From the NCBI GenBank assembly GCA_963729695.1, contig CAVSOT010000003.1, forward strand, positions 1,364,001-1,428,000: a stretch of 64,000 nt of DNA, in the 5' to 3' direction. The notes under the pieces are model-generated. The model was not told the DNA's origin. It did no database searches and saw only the letters and a list, made by a program, of their open reading frames with translations. Numbering within the stretch: position 1 is the first letter of the stretch; each line of letters begins with the position of its first letter. Of the stretch, positions 10,006-18,997 are shown one piece after another. This DNA is from PALSA-693 sp963729695. GTDB taxonomy: Bacteria; Actinomycetota; Acidimicrobiia; Acidimicrobiales; Palsa-688. A program made the translations under genes and the position numbers.

Positions 10006-10713
10006 GATCGGGAGATCCGGCCAAGGCTGCCGCATCCCCGCCCTCCAATGCGACCTGACCTCGTCCCTGTCGGTGTAGGGCCCGATCCCGAGCGGTCCGC
10101 CTAGGTGGTCCAACACGATGATCGTCCCTTCGTTCGCCCGGGCCATGCCGGTGAGCTGCGGCAGCTGCGGGTGGTATAGCCAGGCGTCGAAGGAGTAGCC
10201 GGCCTCGCCCAGACGTGCCACACCACGTCGGAACCCCTTTTCTTCCATGAGCGTGGGGTTGTCGATGGGGCCGAGGCGGACTCTGGGGTCGGCGTCCCAC
10301 GTGGTCTGGTGGCGGATGCCGCGGAAGCGGCCTTCGCCTGCGACCTCGTGCGCGTTCAGCACCTCCGATACGGCGTCGCCGAGCGTCATGTCCGCGTACG
10401 AGACGATCGCCGCCGCGACCCTGGTCCCCCGCCTCTCCGACACACGTGCCTGTCCGGCTATGAACTCGGTCTCGCCGACCGGCCGCAACATCTCCGGCCC
10501 GGTCTCGCGGTAGAAGGCACGGCACTCCATGAACACCGTTTCGGTCACCTTGTGCCCCGCTTGTGTGTAGGCGAGCAGGTCGTCAACGAGGAACTTGGAC
10601 TCACCACGGTCCCACAGGTGATGGTGGGCGTCGATGATCCTGCGCTGAGGGTCGACGGGCTCCTCGCTGGTCAGGCTGGCCCATTCCCAGCGGTCGAAGT
10701 TCATAGCAGTCAT
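10006..10713 (-). pseudogene. Amidohydrolase-2 family enzyme, 3' truncated
   Basis: An intact start (ATG 10713, MTAMNFDRWEW) leads into the first two thirds of a TIM-barrel amidohydrolase of the lactonase / 2-pyrone-dicarboxylate hydrolase type. The metal-binding motif IIDAHHHLWDR lies near residues 25-35, and TIIVLDHLGGP supplies a later active-site segment. Near 10045 a one-base loss changes frame, and by about 10005 homology is lost where the FG-GAP remnant begins. The C-terminal strands carrying the last catalytic Asp are missing, so it is not active as it stands. Such enzymes often occur in aromatic or sugar-lactone catabolism, which would fit the oxygenase genes upstream. Confidence 0.7.
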
Positions 10714-11121
10714 CTGGGTGGCCACCCCCTTTTGGACGGACCATAGCAATACCGCTCTCGGTGTGCCCATTCACCCGCGTCGACCATCAGCCCGCTATCG
10801 CGCATGAATACCCACAAGTCCCCCCGAAGAAGAGAACGACGAGCCAGGTCGTCGGACGCTACGTCACCGTCGACCAGCACGACCTGGCGAGGCGGACTAT
10901 GGCTACGATGCTGGCCGTCACCGACCTGGCCAGCGGGGCAGTCCCACTTGCCCATCCGGCCCTGACCACCACGATGTCCTCCCTGGCGGGACGTACGGCG
11001 CCCAGACCTCGAAGAGCCGGTGTTGCGGGGTGAGAGCCGGCCGCGCTGGCGACAGACTCGTTCCGGGTTGTCCATCGTAGGGGCGAAATCGTCGTTGCTC
11101 ACGAACCCACCTCCACGTCTG
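10714..11121. other. Gene-poor stretch upstream of the CsoR operators
   Basis: About 400 bases with no convincing coding frame on either strand. It separates the divergently placed amidohydrolase remnant from the metal-sensor operon and ends in the operator region. Confidence 0.35.
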
Positions 11122-11164
11122 ATATACCCCTAGTGGGTATATGTCTGATACCCTAACCGGGTAT
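11122..11164 (+). promoter_or_regulatory. Tandem CsoR-type operators
   Basis: Two palindromes precede the repressor gene. The first (11122-11142) has perfect 8-bp arms, ATATACCC and GGGTATAT, around CTAGT. The second (11148-11164) has 6-bp arms, ATACCC and GGGTAT, around TAACC. This TACCC-N5-GGGTA arrangement is the known operator form of CsoR-family metal sensors. Spacing of the two centres is about 24 bp, so the sites lie on nearly the same DNA face. They end 25 bp before the repressor start codon, which suits autorepression. Confidence 0.8.
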
Positions 11165-11188
11165 AGGTACAATTGTAAGGAGCACGTC

Positions 11189-11473
11189 ATGAGACCTGGA
11201 TACAGCGACGACAAAGAAGCGGTCCTGCGGCGACTGCGACGCATCGAGGGTCAGATCCGGGGTCTGCAACGCATGGTGGACGAGGATGCCTACTGCATCG
11301 ACGTCCTGACCCAGGTGTCGGCCGCGACTCGCGCCCTGGAGTCAGTGGCACTGCAACTGTTGGGGGACCACCTGTCGCACTGTGTGCGAGACGCCGTCGC
11401 CGAGGGGGGCGCGGCCGGCGACGCCAAGATAAAGGAGGCGCAAGAGGCGATCGACAGATTGGTCAGATCGTGA
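11189..11473 (+). CDS. CsoR/FrmR-family metal-sensing repressor
   Basis: A 94-residue all-helical repressor. The start at 11189 follows AAGGAG (11178-11183); an in-frame start at 11141 would lie inside the operators and is rejected. The family signature RLRRIEGQIRGLQRMVDED is present, as are the ligand residues Cys (AYCIDVLTQ) and His-x3-Cys (DHLSHC) that bind Cu(I) in CsoR. In FrmR and RcnR relatives the pattern differs, so copper or another thiophilic metal is the likeliest signal. It binds as a tetramer and releases DNA on metal binding. The downstream permease gene starts 37 bp later and is probably co-transcribed. Confidence 0.88.
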   Translation: MRPGYSDDKEAVLRRLRRIEGQIRGLQRMVDEDAYCIDVLTQVSAATRALESVALQLLGDHLSHCVRDAVAEGGAAGDAKIKEAQEAIDRLVRS

Positions 11474-11510
11474 ACCCGCACCGCGCCTGCTCGACCCCAA
11501 GCCGCTGAGG

Positions 11511-12713
11511 ATGAAAGCGATTCATGCGCTCGGTCATGCCCTGAGCATCAGCGGGTCAATGACCTGGGCGATCCTGTGGGCTTTGATCTTGGGATTCGCT
11601 CTTTCCGCCGTCGTTCAAGCCATTATCCGCCGCGACACCGTCATCAGAAGGCTGGGCGACGACCGGCCGAAGGCGATCGCGGCCGCTACGGGGTTTGGGG
11701 CGGCCTCATCCTCGTGCTCCTACGCGGCGGTCGCCCTCGCACGCTCGCTGTTTCGGAAAGGAGCAAGCTTCACATCCGCGATGGTCTTCGAGATCGCCTC
11801 AACGAACCTGGTGATCGAGCTGGGCATCGTCTTGGCGCTACTGATCGGCTGGCAGTTCACCCTCGCCGAGTTCGTCGGCGGCCCCATAATGATCGTCCTG
11901 TTGGCCCTGCTGTTTCGCCTCCTGCTGCGACAGCGACTCCTAGACCAGGCCCGCACCCAAGCCAACAAGGGCTTAGCCGGTTCCATGGAAGGACACGCCG
12001 CCATGGACATGTCAATACAGGACCGCGGATCCCTGTTCCACCGTCTGCGCTCCCCGAAGGCGACCACCTCGATCTCCCACATCTTCGTCATGGAGTGGTC
12101 CGCCGTGATCCGTGACATAGTCCTCGGTCTGCTGATCGCTGGCGCGATCGCAGCGTGGGTGCCCAACAGTTTCTGGCAGCATCTGTTCCTCACAAACGAT
12201 CCCGGCTTGGCCAAGGTGTGGGGGCCAATAATCGGACCCGTGGTCAGCATCCTCAGCTTCGTGTGCTCGATAGGAAACGTTCCCCTCGCCGGCGTCTTGT
12301 GGAACGGCGGCATCAGTTTCGGCGGGGTGATCGCCTTCATCTTCGCCGACTTACTCATCATCCCGATACTCGTCATCTACCGCAAGTACTACGGCACCAA
12401 GATGATGCTGTTCATCGCCGGCACCTTCTACGTGACCATGGTCGCGGCCGGGTACATGGTCGAGTTCCTTTTCGGGGGCCTCGGGCTAATCCCGACCACC
12501 CGAAACGCCAAGGTGGTGGAGGAATCCATTACCTGGAACTACACCACCATCCTCAACATCGTCTTTCTGGCGTTAGCTGCCGGGCTGCTCTATCGATTCG
12601 TAACCACAGGCGGGATACCGATGCTAAAGATGATGGGCGGCAAACCCGAACAAGCCCACGACCACGCCCATCACAACCACGATCCCCAAGACCGCCCAGA
12701 AACCCTGCACTGA
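11511..12713 (+). CDS. DUF318/ArsP-like permease with His-rich tail
   Basis: A 400-residue integral membrane protein with about 8-10 helices in two repeats. Each repeat carries a short Cys motif: SSSCSYAAVALA near residue 67 and VCSIGNVPLAG near 253. These are hallmarks of the predicted-permease family that includes the organoarsenical exporter ArsP. The C-terminus has a metal-binding-like sequence (AHDHAHHNHD). Position directly after a CsoR-type repressor with two operators suggests it moves a metal, metalloid or thiol-linked compound out of the cell. Its actual substrate is not determined by sequence. Its 3' end overlaps an antisense frame that I treat as noise. Confidence 0.82.
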   Translation: MKAIHALGHALSISGSMTWAILWALILGFALSAVVQAIIRRDTVIRRLGDDRPKAIAAATGFGAASSSCSYAAVALARSLFRKGASFTSAMVFEIASTNLVIELGIVLALLIGWQFTLAEFVGGPIMIVLLALLFRLLLRQRLLDQARTQANKGLAGSMEGHAAMDMSIQDRGSLFHRLRSPKATTSISHIFVMEWSAVIRDIVLGLLIAGAIAAWVPNSFWQHLFLTNDPGLAKVWGPIIGPVVSILSFVCSIGNVPLAGVLWNGGISFGGVIAFIFADLLIIPILVIYRKYYGTKMMLFIAGTFYVTMVAAGYMVEFLFGGLGLIPTTRNAKVVEESITWNYTTILNIVFLALAAGLLYRFVTTGGIPMLKMMGGKPEQAHDHAHHNHDPQDRPETLH

Positions 12714-13107
12714 TCCCGACCGCAACGGTAGGCCACGCCAGCCCAGAACGAGCGCACCGAATCACAGCATCAACCCATGGCCGGCGCGCCCGATCGAGAC
12801 GGCTCGGGTTCGTGTCCCGCCGGCTCATGAGGTCCGGGTGGTCCGCGGCAAACTCGAAGGGCACGCCGGACCGGAGGGGCAGCGACGCCGCGAGGAGCTC
12901 GGTCCGCTGCTCCAGCAGCTCGCGGAGCTGCGTCATTGCGCGGAACGCCTGCCGCTTCCTTGCTATCCGCCCGGGCTGGGCCTGCTCCACCAGGCCGAGG
13001 ATCTCGTCGAGCGAGCCGAGGACGTCGTCGGGAAGGTCGAGATCGGCGATCGGGTGCCGCGGGCCGGCTCCTTCCATCCATAGCGACAGAGCCCGGCGGG
13101 TGCTCAC
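12553..13107 (-). CDS. Hypothetical protein, C-terminus uncertain
   Basis: GTG 13107 has a good ribosome site (GGGAGG, 7 bp away) and opens a frame with about 100 well-formed residues (for example LPDDVLGSLDEILGLVEQAQ, then AFRAMTQLRELLEQ), predicted helical. Beyond about residue 105 the composition becomes noisy and the frame runs 160 bp antisense into the permease gene, so the true end is probably earlier and lost to a frameshift. No family is recognised. Confidence 0.4.
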   Translation of the reverse strand: MSTRRALSLWMEGAGPRHPIADLDLPDDVLGSLDEILGLVEQAQPGRIARKRQAFRAMTQLRELLEQRTELLAASLPLRSGVPFEFAADHPDLMSRRDTNPSRLDRARRPWVDAVIRCARSGLAWPTVAVGISAGFLGGLGDRGCDGRGRGLVRVCRPSSLASVSRLWLRIDRAARQLTPERRC

Positions 13108-13308
13108 TGTGTTGCCTCCCGTACGAAGGTTGGGCAGGGTGAGGAGCGACGTGCGGGCTGTGCGGGGCGCCGGGGGGATGAGGGCCGGTTTGTTCCCCTT
13201 CCCTATGATTCGCAGGACCCGATGACCTACCGGGGCCAGTTCGGCCTGATCAGGCACGAACGGCTCCATAGGGGCGTCGAGCAGTGCGGTGCGGTCGTGA
13301 ATTGTCAT
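13108..13308 (-). pseudogene. Tyrosine recombinase fragment
   Basis: ATG 13308 is preceded by AAGGAGG. The frame soon reaches VGHRVLRIIGKGNKPALIPP followed by PRTART, which matches the beta-hairpin of tyrosine recombinases that carries the catalytic Lys. Nothing else of the enzyme remains: the catalytic Arg, His-x2-Arg and Tyr regions are absent and the frame passes into an unrelated hypothetical protein. This is a relic of an older integration event. Confidence 0.5.
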
Positions 13309-13406
13309 GGTCGTCCTCCTTGTCTGGCGGTAGGACCCAGCGAACACCTCCCATCACCCGTTCTGCTTGGTAGAACCCAGAATCACCAAGTCACAGGATG
13401 GTTTAG

Positions 13407-13685
13407 GTGGGTTCCACGTCGGAGTTCCTGGTCACCAAGAGCGGCCAGATATCGGTGCCGGCGGGCGTCCGACGCCGGTGGGGTCTCGCCGACGGGGGCC
13501 GGGTAACCGTCGTCGACCTCGGCGACGCGGTGGTGCTTCTCCCGCACGGTGCTCGGCAGAGGCTCCTCGACGAAGCCCTATCGAGGGAAGATCATCTCGC
13601 GTTCGTGAAGAACCTGGCCAGCATAGATTCGCGTGCGGCCCATGCCGGCGGGCGGACTCCAGGCGGAGCAGCCAGGATCGAGTAG
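13407..13685 (+). CDS. AbrB/SpoVT-like DNA-binding protein (antitoxin type)
   Basis: The first 50 residues form a swapped-hairpin AbrB domain: FLVTKSGQISVPAGVRRRWG then DGGRVTVVDLGDAVVLLP. Proteins like this act as VapB/MazE-type antitoxins or small regulators. The GTG start has no strong ribosome site. No VapC or MazF partner follows; instead the 3' end overlaps a methyltransferase remnant on the other strand by 94 bp, so the last 20-25 residues may be foreign. It is probably an orphan antitoxin. Confidence 0.6.
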   Translation: MGSTSEFLVTKSGQISVPAGVRRRWGLADGGRVTVVDLGDAVVLLPHGARQRLLDEALSREDHLAFVKNLASIDSRAAHAGGRTPGGAARIE

Positions 13686-14044
13686 CGACCTTCGTGGGCG
13701 ATGACCTCCAAGCCGGCGTGGGCGAGCAACTGCGCCAGGCGCAGCCCCACCATGAGGTCGTTGCCTCGGGCCTCATGGAACCGCAGGTATTTCTCGTGCA
13801 GATCGGCGAGTGCAGGATCGGCGTCGAGCAGTCTGACCGCCGTCCCATCCACGTCAACCACGTATACGCTGCCGCCCCGACGTACTAGCTCTGCCAGGCG
13901 ATCCACGATGTGCTGCTCGTCAGCTCTGTTGTGGGCGAGGACATGGCGCATCACCACGACATCGACCGACTCTGGCGCCACCGACGGGTCGGTCGCGTTC
14001 CCCTGGCGAAGCTCGAGGTTGTCGATGCCGGCTTGCTCAAGCAT
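13592..14044 (-). pseudogene. SAM-dependent methyltransferase, 5' truncated
   Basis: The frame begins within a class I methyltransferase, at the strand after motif I (DNLELRQGNATDPSVAPESV), and continues through VDVVVMRHVLAH (motif IV region) and RRGGSVYVVDVDG (motif VI region). The N-terminal half with the glycine-rich SAM loop is missing, so catalysis is not expected. Truncation occurs at about 14045, close to the arr gene region, suggesting a junction there. Confidence 0.6.
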
Positions 14045-14153
14045 CCGGTGGGATCCATATCAGGTTATGTGCCGCGCCCCGGTGCGGACCCAAGAACAGT
14101 GTCGACGCGGAGGCAGCTCACAACCACGTCGTCGCTTGGGTAGCGTCGCAGTC

Positions 14154-14579
14154 GTGAGTGACAAGCGCGAGCCGGTGCCCTTCGAGGTGTACGAACCAGG
14201 CGTGTACTTGCATGGAACCAAGGCGGACCTTGCCGTAGGGGAGCTGCTGACCCCCGGCCGTGAGTCCAACTTCGAAGCGGGCCGAGTGATGAACTACGTC
14301 TACTTCACCGCCACGCTCGACGCCGCGACCTGGGGAGCCGAACTCGCTACTGGTGAAGGCCCCGGGCGAATCTACCTCGTCGAGCCGACAGGCAAGGTCG
14401 AAGACGACCCCAATCTCACCGACAAGAAGTTCCCCGGGAATCCAACACAGTCCTTTCGCAGCCGCGAGCCACTGCGTGTTGTCCGTGAGCTAGTCGACTG
14501 GGTCGGGCATTCGCCCGAAAAGCTCTCGGGCATGCGTGCCGGCGTGAAGCGGATCGGAACCGGGCAAATCGAGGACTGA
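14154..14579 (+). CDS. arr: NAD+-rifampin ADP-ribosyltransferase (Arr)
   Basis: A 141-residue enzyme matching Arr in length and sequence. Arr transfers ADP-ribose from NAD+ to the C23 hydroxyl of rifamycins and so inactivates them. Recognisable features are the N-terminal YLHGTKADL segment carrying the catalytic His, the NYVYFTATLDAATWGAELA core and a C-terminal region rich in charged residues (PEKLSGMRAGVKR). GTG 14154 is the start that gives the family length; an in-frame extension upstream is noise. It is a monocistronic gene. Chromosomal arr genes are common in environmental actinobacteria, so recent acquisition cannot be claimed. Confidence 0.9.
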   Translation: MSDKREPVPFEVYEPGVYLHGTKADLAVGELLTPGRESNFEAGRVMNYVYFTATLDAATWGAELATGEGPGRIYLVEPTGKVEDDPNLTDKKFPGNPTQSFRSREPLRVVRELVDWVGHSPEKLSGMRAGVKRIGTGQIED

Positions 14580-15044
14580 ACCGCCGGCGCCCGACGCCCT
14601 GCTGGCAGCAGCGGGACCAAGCAACAGAATGTTCCAGTCCTGCGCCCGTACGGTTCCCCTTGGCCCATGCACTCTCCGCGGGCCGCCTATAGGGCGATCC
14701 TGCCTTGCCCCGCCAAGACCCCCCGCCGCCGGGGGACGCAGCGCAAATTATCGCCCGGGAGCCGGCGTTCTGCCGCAGTCTCGGCACAGGATTCTGGGCC
14801 GTTGCCGCCGAACGTTTGGGGCTACTTGTTGGGGCTGCGGGCTTGGTGCAACTCCAGCTGGGCTGCGGCGCGCCGTGATGCGCCTGGCGTGGGCCGAGGA
14901 AACCGACTGGCTGGGCCAGGTGCCGCACCGGTTGAGCGGCATGCCCATAACGCCGAGCGCCGACGGGCTATTCGACACCGCACTCTGATACTCGCGCGTG
15001 TTGGCGGAGCCCCCCAGCGACGGCAGTGACCGTAGGAGGGATGT
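14580..15044. other. Intergenic stretch without a supportable gene
   Basis: This lies between the converging ends of arr and the LuxR-type regulator. Plus-strand frames here have a mixed composition; a short run around 14730-14860 (GTGFWAVAAERLGLLVGAAG) could be a gene relic, but I cannot identify it. Confidence 0.35.
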
Positions 15045-17832
15045 CTAGGCTCGCGCCGGCGGAATCGCCGGTTTCCCGGCCGGCATGGTCTGGTCGCCGG
15101 GACCGTCGAGATCGAGACGGGCGAGCTGGGTGCGGGAGCTGATATTGAGCTTCCTGAACACGTTGCGCAGGTGGAAGTCGATGGTGCGCGAGCTGAGGAA
15201 CAACTGGGCCGCAACCTCTCGGTTGCTGAGGCCTTGGGCCACAAGGTGCACGATTTGGAGTTCCTGCGCGGTGAGTTCGTCCGTGGTGCTTGGGTCACGT
15301 CGCCGGGCCACCTGCCCGCTCGCGCGCAGCTCCATCCGTGCGCGCTCCGCCCATAGCTTCGCTCCCAGTCCCTCGAAGCCGTTGAGAGCCGCGCGCAGGT
15401 GCTCACGCGCCTCAACTCGACGGCGGGCGCGGCGGAGCAGCTCACCGAGGGCGAGTTCGGTGCGGGAACGCTCGAACCAACGGGTGGCCTTGGCGTGCGC
15501 GTCCAGTGAGGCGCGGAACAGGCGTTCGCATTCCCGCTCGTCATCGGAGAGCAGGCCTCGGCAGTGCAAGGCCACTCCGCGTGCCCAGGCAGCCCCGCCG
15601 TTTTCCGCCCATGGCTCGAAATAGGCCAGCCAGTCACGGGCTGCTTCCCGCTCGCCGGCGTGGACCGCCGCTTCGGTTCGATCGAGCATGGCCCACAACC
15701 CGATGCCCCTGTTGGAGATGGCTCGGGCGTGCCGGAGCGCCTCTTCGGTTCGGCCGAGTCCTAGCTCGAGCACCGTCAGAGCCCAGTGCGCTGACTCGGT
15801 GACGAGGACGAAACGCCGCGCCGAAGAGAGCTCGAGACTCTCCCCCGCAAAGGACCGGCACTCGTCCTCGTCCCCGCGGTGGGCTGCGATCAAAGCCAGC
15901 AGGACGAGCTGGTAAGCGACGAGGTCGTGCTGTCCGATCTCTCGCGCGATCCGGGTGCCTTCGCTCAGGTTCGCCCACGCCGAGGCCCAGCGACCTTCCC
16001 ACAGCTCGGCGTAGCCCACCCGGGGAAGGATCTGCGTGAGGATAACGAGCAGGCCGGCAGTCCGCGCCCGAACTGTCGCCTCGTGGTTGATGCGGTAAAA
16101 GGCCCGATCGTCCCCCAGGTAGAGTGCGGCCCGCCCGGCGAACAGGAGCGCCACGGGCTCCTCGGTCGTAGAGCCGTCATCAACCTGCTTCGCCAAGCTC
16201 AAGGCCAGGCGGAGCGCCGGCGCGGCAGCGGCGAAGTCGCCCTCAAAGTGGGCGCCGAGCCCGGTCAGAAGGGCAACAAGCATACGGCCGATCGGGGTAT
16301 CCACGGCCAAGCCTTGAGCCAGCTGGGCGATCGCAACTGCCGCCTCACCGTCATCTGCGTAGGTCGCAGCGACGCTCGCAAGGAAGAGCAGCCGCAGCGC
16401 ACGCTCGCCATCGAGCGGCGCGACCTCAGCCGAAGCACGAAGGAGAAGCTGACAGGCGTCGGCGGGGCTGCCGTCGTTCATCTCGATCAAACCGAGATAG
16501 CGGTCGACGTCGGCGCGCTGGATTGGCTCCGAAGCGAGCGGCCGGGCTTGCGTGAGCAACATCGCCGCCCGCTCGACTCGGCCCCCTAACCACGCGTTCT
16601 CCGCCGCCGCGATCACCCGATGTACCCGCTGGCGGTCGTCCGATGTCGAGCGCGGCAGCCCGCTCGAAGGCCGATGAAGCGGCGGCGAAGCCACTCCGCT
16701 TCCGCGCCCGCTGGGCAGCTTGGTCAAGTTCCTTCGCGATCGCGGGGTCGGGTCCGACGGTTGCGGCGGCGTGGTGCCACGCCCGGCGATCGGCTTGCGA
16801 CTCGCCGTTGAGCACGCTCGCCAGCGCCCGGTGGGCGACGTGGCGCCGCGAGAGCGGAGCGCTGTGGTAGACGGCCGAGCGCACCAACGGGTGATGGAAC
16901 TCGAGCTGGTCCCCCCGTACCCTGGCGAGCCCCTCCCGCTCGGCGGCATCGAGCGCTTGGGATGCAGCTCCCAGTTGCGCCGCCGCGCTGAGGACGGTGG
17001 CGAGCTGGCCGCTGTCTTCGGCAGCGGCAACTAGCAGCAGCGTCTGGGTGTCCTCGGGCAGCCGATGCACTCGCGCCAAGAAGGCACGCTCGATGCGTTC
17101 GCCGACCGGTAGGGGCGCGGGCAGCGGCTCGGCGCCTGCGAGTTGCGCTTCACTCAACACCTCGTGGAGCTCGAGCAAGGCAAGGGCGTTACCGCCGGTT
17201 GCCGCGACGAGACGCTTACGTGCCTCAGGCGACAGTACGACATTCACCCGACGACCGATCAGCGCCGCCGCCGCCTGCGGGTCGAGCCCGCCGAGCGCGA
17301 GTTCTGGCAACCCCGGTGCCTCGAAGCCGTGACCCTCGCGCTCACGGACGGCGAACACCATCGCGATTCCCTCCGCCTCGAGCCGACGGCCGACGAACAC
17401 CAGGGCGTCGGACGAAGCAGGGTCGAGCCAGTGGGCGTCATCGATAAGACAGAGAAGCGGCCGGTCCTCGGCCGCCTCGGCCAGCAGGCTCAACAGGGCG
17501 AGCGAGATCAAGAAGCGGTCGGGGCCTTCTCGCACCTCGAGCCCGAGCGCTCCCCGCAGGGCGCCCCTCTGGGGCTCAGGGAGGCTCTCCAGGTGCCCAA
17601 GGATAGGACGGACGAGCTGGTGCAACGCGGCGAAGGCGACGTGCGCCTCCGATTCGATCCCGCTGCCGCTCAGGATCTGCATGTCGGACGCTCGCTCTCG
17701 TGCGTCGTCGAGGAGGGCGGACTTGCCGACACCCGCCTCGCCGCGGATGACAAGCACGCCACTTCGCGACTCGCGAGCGTCCTCGAGGAGGGCGCCGAGC
17801 TGAGCGCGCTCGGGGTCCCTGCCGTAGAGCAT
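15045..17832 (-). pseudogene. Large ATP-binding LuxR-family regulator (LAL), frameshifted
   Basis: Together about 929 residues. The N-terminal half (to about 16640) has a Walker A motif (GEAGVGKSALL, near residue 27), a Walker B/DDAHWLD motif and AAA-like helices. The C-terminal half has TPR-like helical repeats and ends with a LuxR HTH (GLSNREVAAQLFLSSRTIDF). One extra base near 16640 breaks the frame exactly between the halves, so without correction the ATPase and DNA-binding domains are separate proteins. The start MLYGRDPERAQL (17832) is typical of the family; a TTG at 17868 is an alternative. It is divergent from the hemerythrin gene, with a 16-bp palindrome between them. Confidence 0.85.
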
Positions 17833-17869
17833 CCCCTGCGATGGTAGCGGCCCGTCGCCGGGAGCCAAT

Positions 17870-17885
17870 CCGGCGAAATCGCCGG
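17870..17885. promoter_or_regulatory. Palindrome between divergent LuxR and hemerythrin genes
   Basis: CCGGCGA-AA-TCGCCGG is a perfect 7-bp inverted repeat in the 120-bp divergent intergenic region. A near-identical site (CCGGCG-GAAT-CGCCGG) lies at 15056-15071, inside the last codons of the LuxR gene. It could be an operator for the regulator; the evidence is only symmetry and position. Confidence 0.4.
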
Positions 17886-17951
17886 TGCGAACGCCTACGA
17901 CCGACAGGCATCTTGAGAGTGATCCCTACACCCGACGGAGAGGACACCGAG

Positions 17952-18696
17952 ATGACCACACCCGAGACCACCGCTAAAAGATCCCCACGCAGCCCTGAAC
18001 ACGCAAACATCCCGCCTGAGCGCCGCAATCATCGAGGAGCCACGGTGAGCACCGCCGGACCCGGAGTCGATACCCACGACATGGTTCTGATCCACCGCGT
18101 CATCCGGCGCGAGGTCGGTCAACTACCCCGACTGTTCCGCACCGCGGCCAATGACCCGGCGCGATCCAAGATCATCGGCGGGCACGCCCGAGAGATGTTG
18201 CAGTTCCTGCACACGCACCACACCGGCGAGGACGAGCTGCTATTTCCCCTCCTCCGCGAGCGACGTGTCCTCGACCCGGAGCTGATGGACCGAATGGACG
18301 CCCAACACGCTCAAGTCAACGACGCAGTCGTGGCCATCAACGCGGAGCTGCCGGCGTGGACGACGAGCGCGGGCGCCGCCGCCGGCGAGCGGATGGCGGC
18401 CTGCATCGACACGACGATGCCGACACTCATCGGTCACCTCGACGAGGAGGAGCAGAAACTGCTCCCAGTCGCCTCGGGCACGCTCACCCAAGGCGAATGG
18501 GACGCGCTCGCCAAGCACAGTATCGAGCGCGATCCCAGTCACGCGGCGCCTGGTGATCCTCGGATACATCACCGAGGAGACCGACGACGCGGAGCGCCAG
18601 AAGTTGATGCAAGCCGTGCCGGCCCCGGCTCGTGTGGCCTACAAGCTGATCGGCCACCACCAGTTCACCCGCGAGACCACCGCCATCCGCGGCTGA
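17952..18696 (+). pseudogene. Hemerythrin-domain protein, frameshifted near its end
   Basis: Hemerythrin HHE domains bind a di-iron centre and sense or store O2 or NO. Ligand-like residues are visible in the expected order: HDMVLIHRVIRRE, HTHHTGEDELLFP, DAQHAQVN and IGHLDEEEQKLLP. The first frame diverges after KHSIER near 18525. Shifting +1 restores IPVTRRLVILGYITEE and an ending at TGA 18694-18696 (total about 247 residues). The start is ATG 17952 with GGAGAGG upstream. It is divergent from the LAL regulator, which may control it. Confidence 0.8.
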
Positions 18697-18832
18697 CCCA
18701 TCTCGCGACCGACACCACAGCCCGAGCCTTCGCTCGGGCTGCGGTGTGTATGGCCCTCAAAGCCGCCGGTGCATCAGCGGCCCCCGCAACCACCTACCCA
18801 TCCTCAACGTGCCAACCGACAAGGAGATTGAG

Positions 18833-18997
18833 ATGACATTGTTGGATCCGGGCGAGAAGTTCCCCAACCTCGCCGCCACCCCAATCGACGGGGCCGCCCT
18901 GGAGCTGCCCGACGTACGGCGACCGCGGCGTGATTATCGCCCTGTCGGCTTGGGAAGGAAGCTCATGACCTTGGAACAGGAGGCCGGTCTCCAATGA
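18833..18997 (+). pseudogene. Redoxin/peroxiredoxin N-terminal stub
   Basis: ATG 18833 has AAGGAG 6 bp upstream. The first 25 residues (MTLLDPGEKFPNLAATPIDG) are the start of a thioredoxin-fold peroxiredoxin-like protein. After LELPD the frame changes: a +1 shift would give YGDRGVIIALSAWEG, which stops before the catalytic Cys. The rest of the gene is missing. The stub ends with a 4-bp overlap onto the MFS gene, so translation of the stub may now feed the exporter start. Confidence 0.55.
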
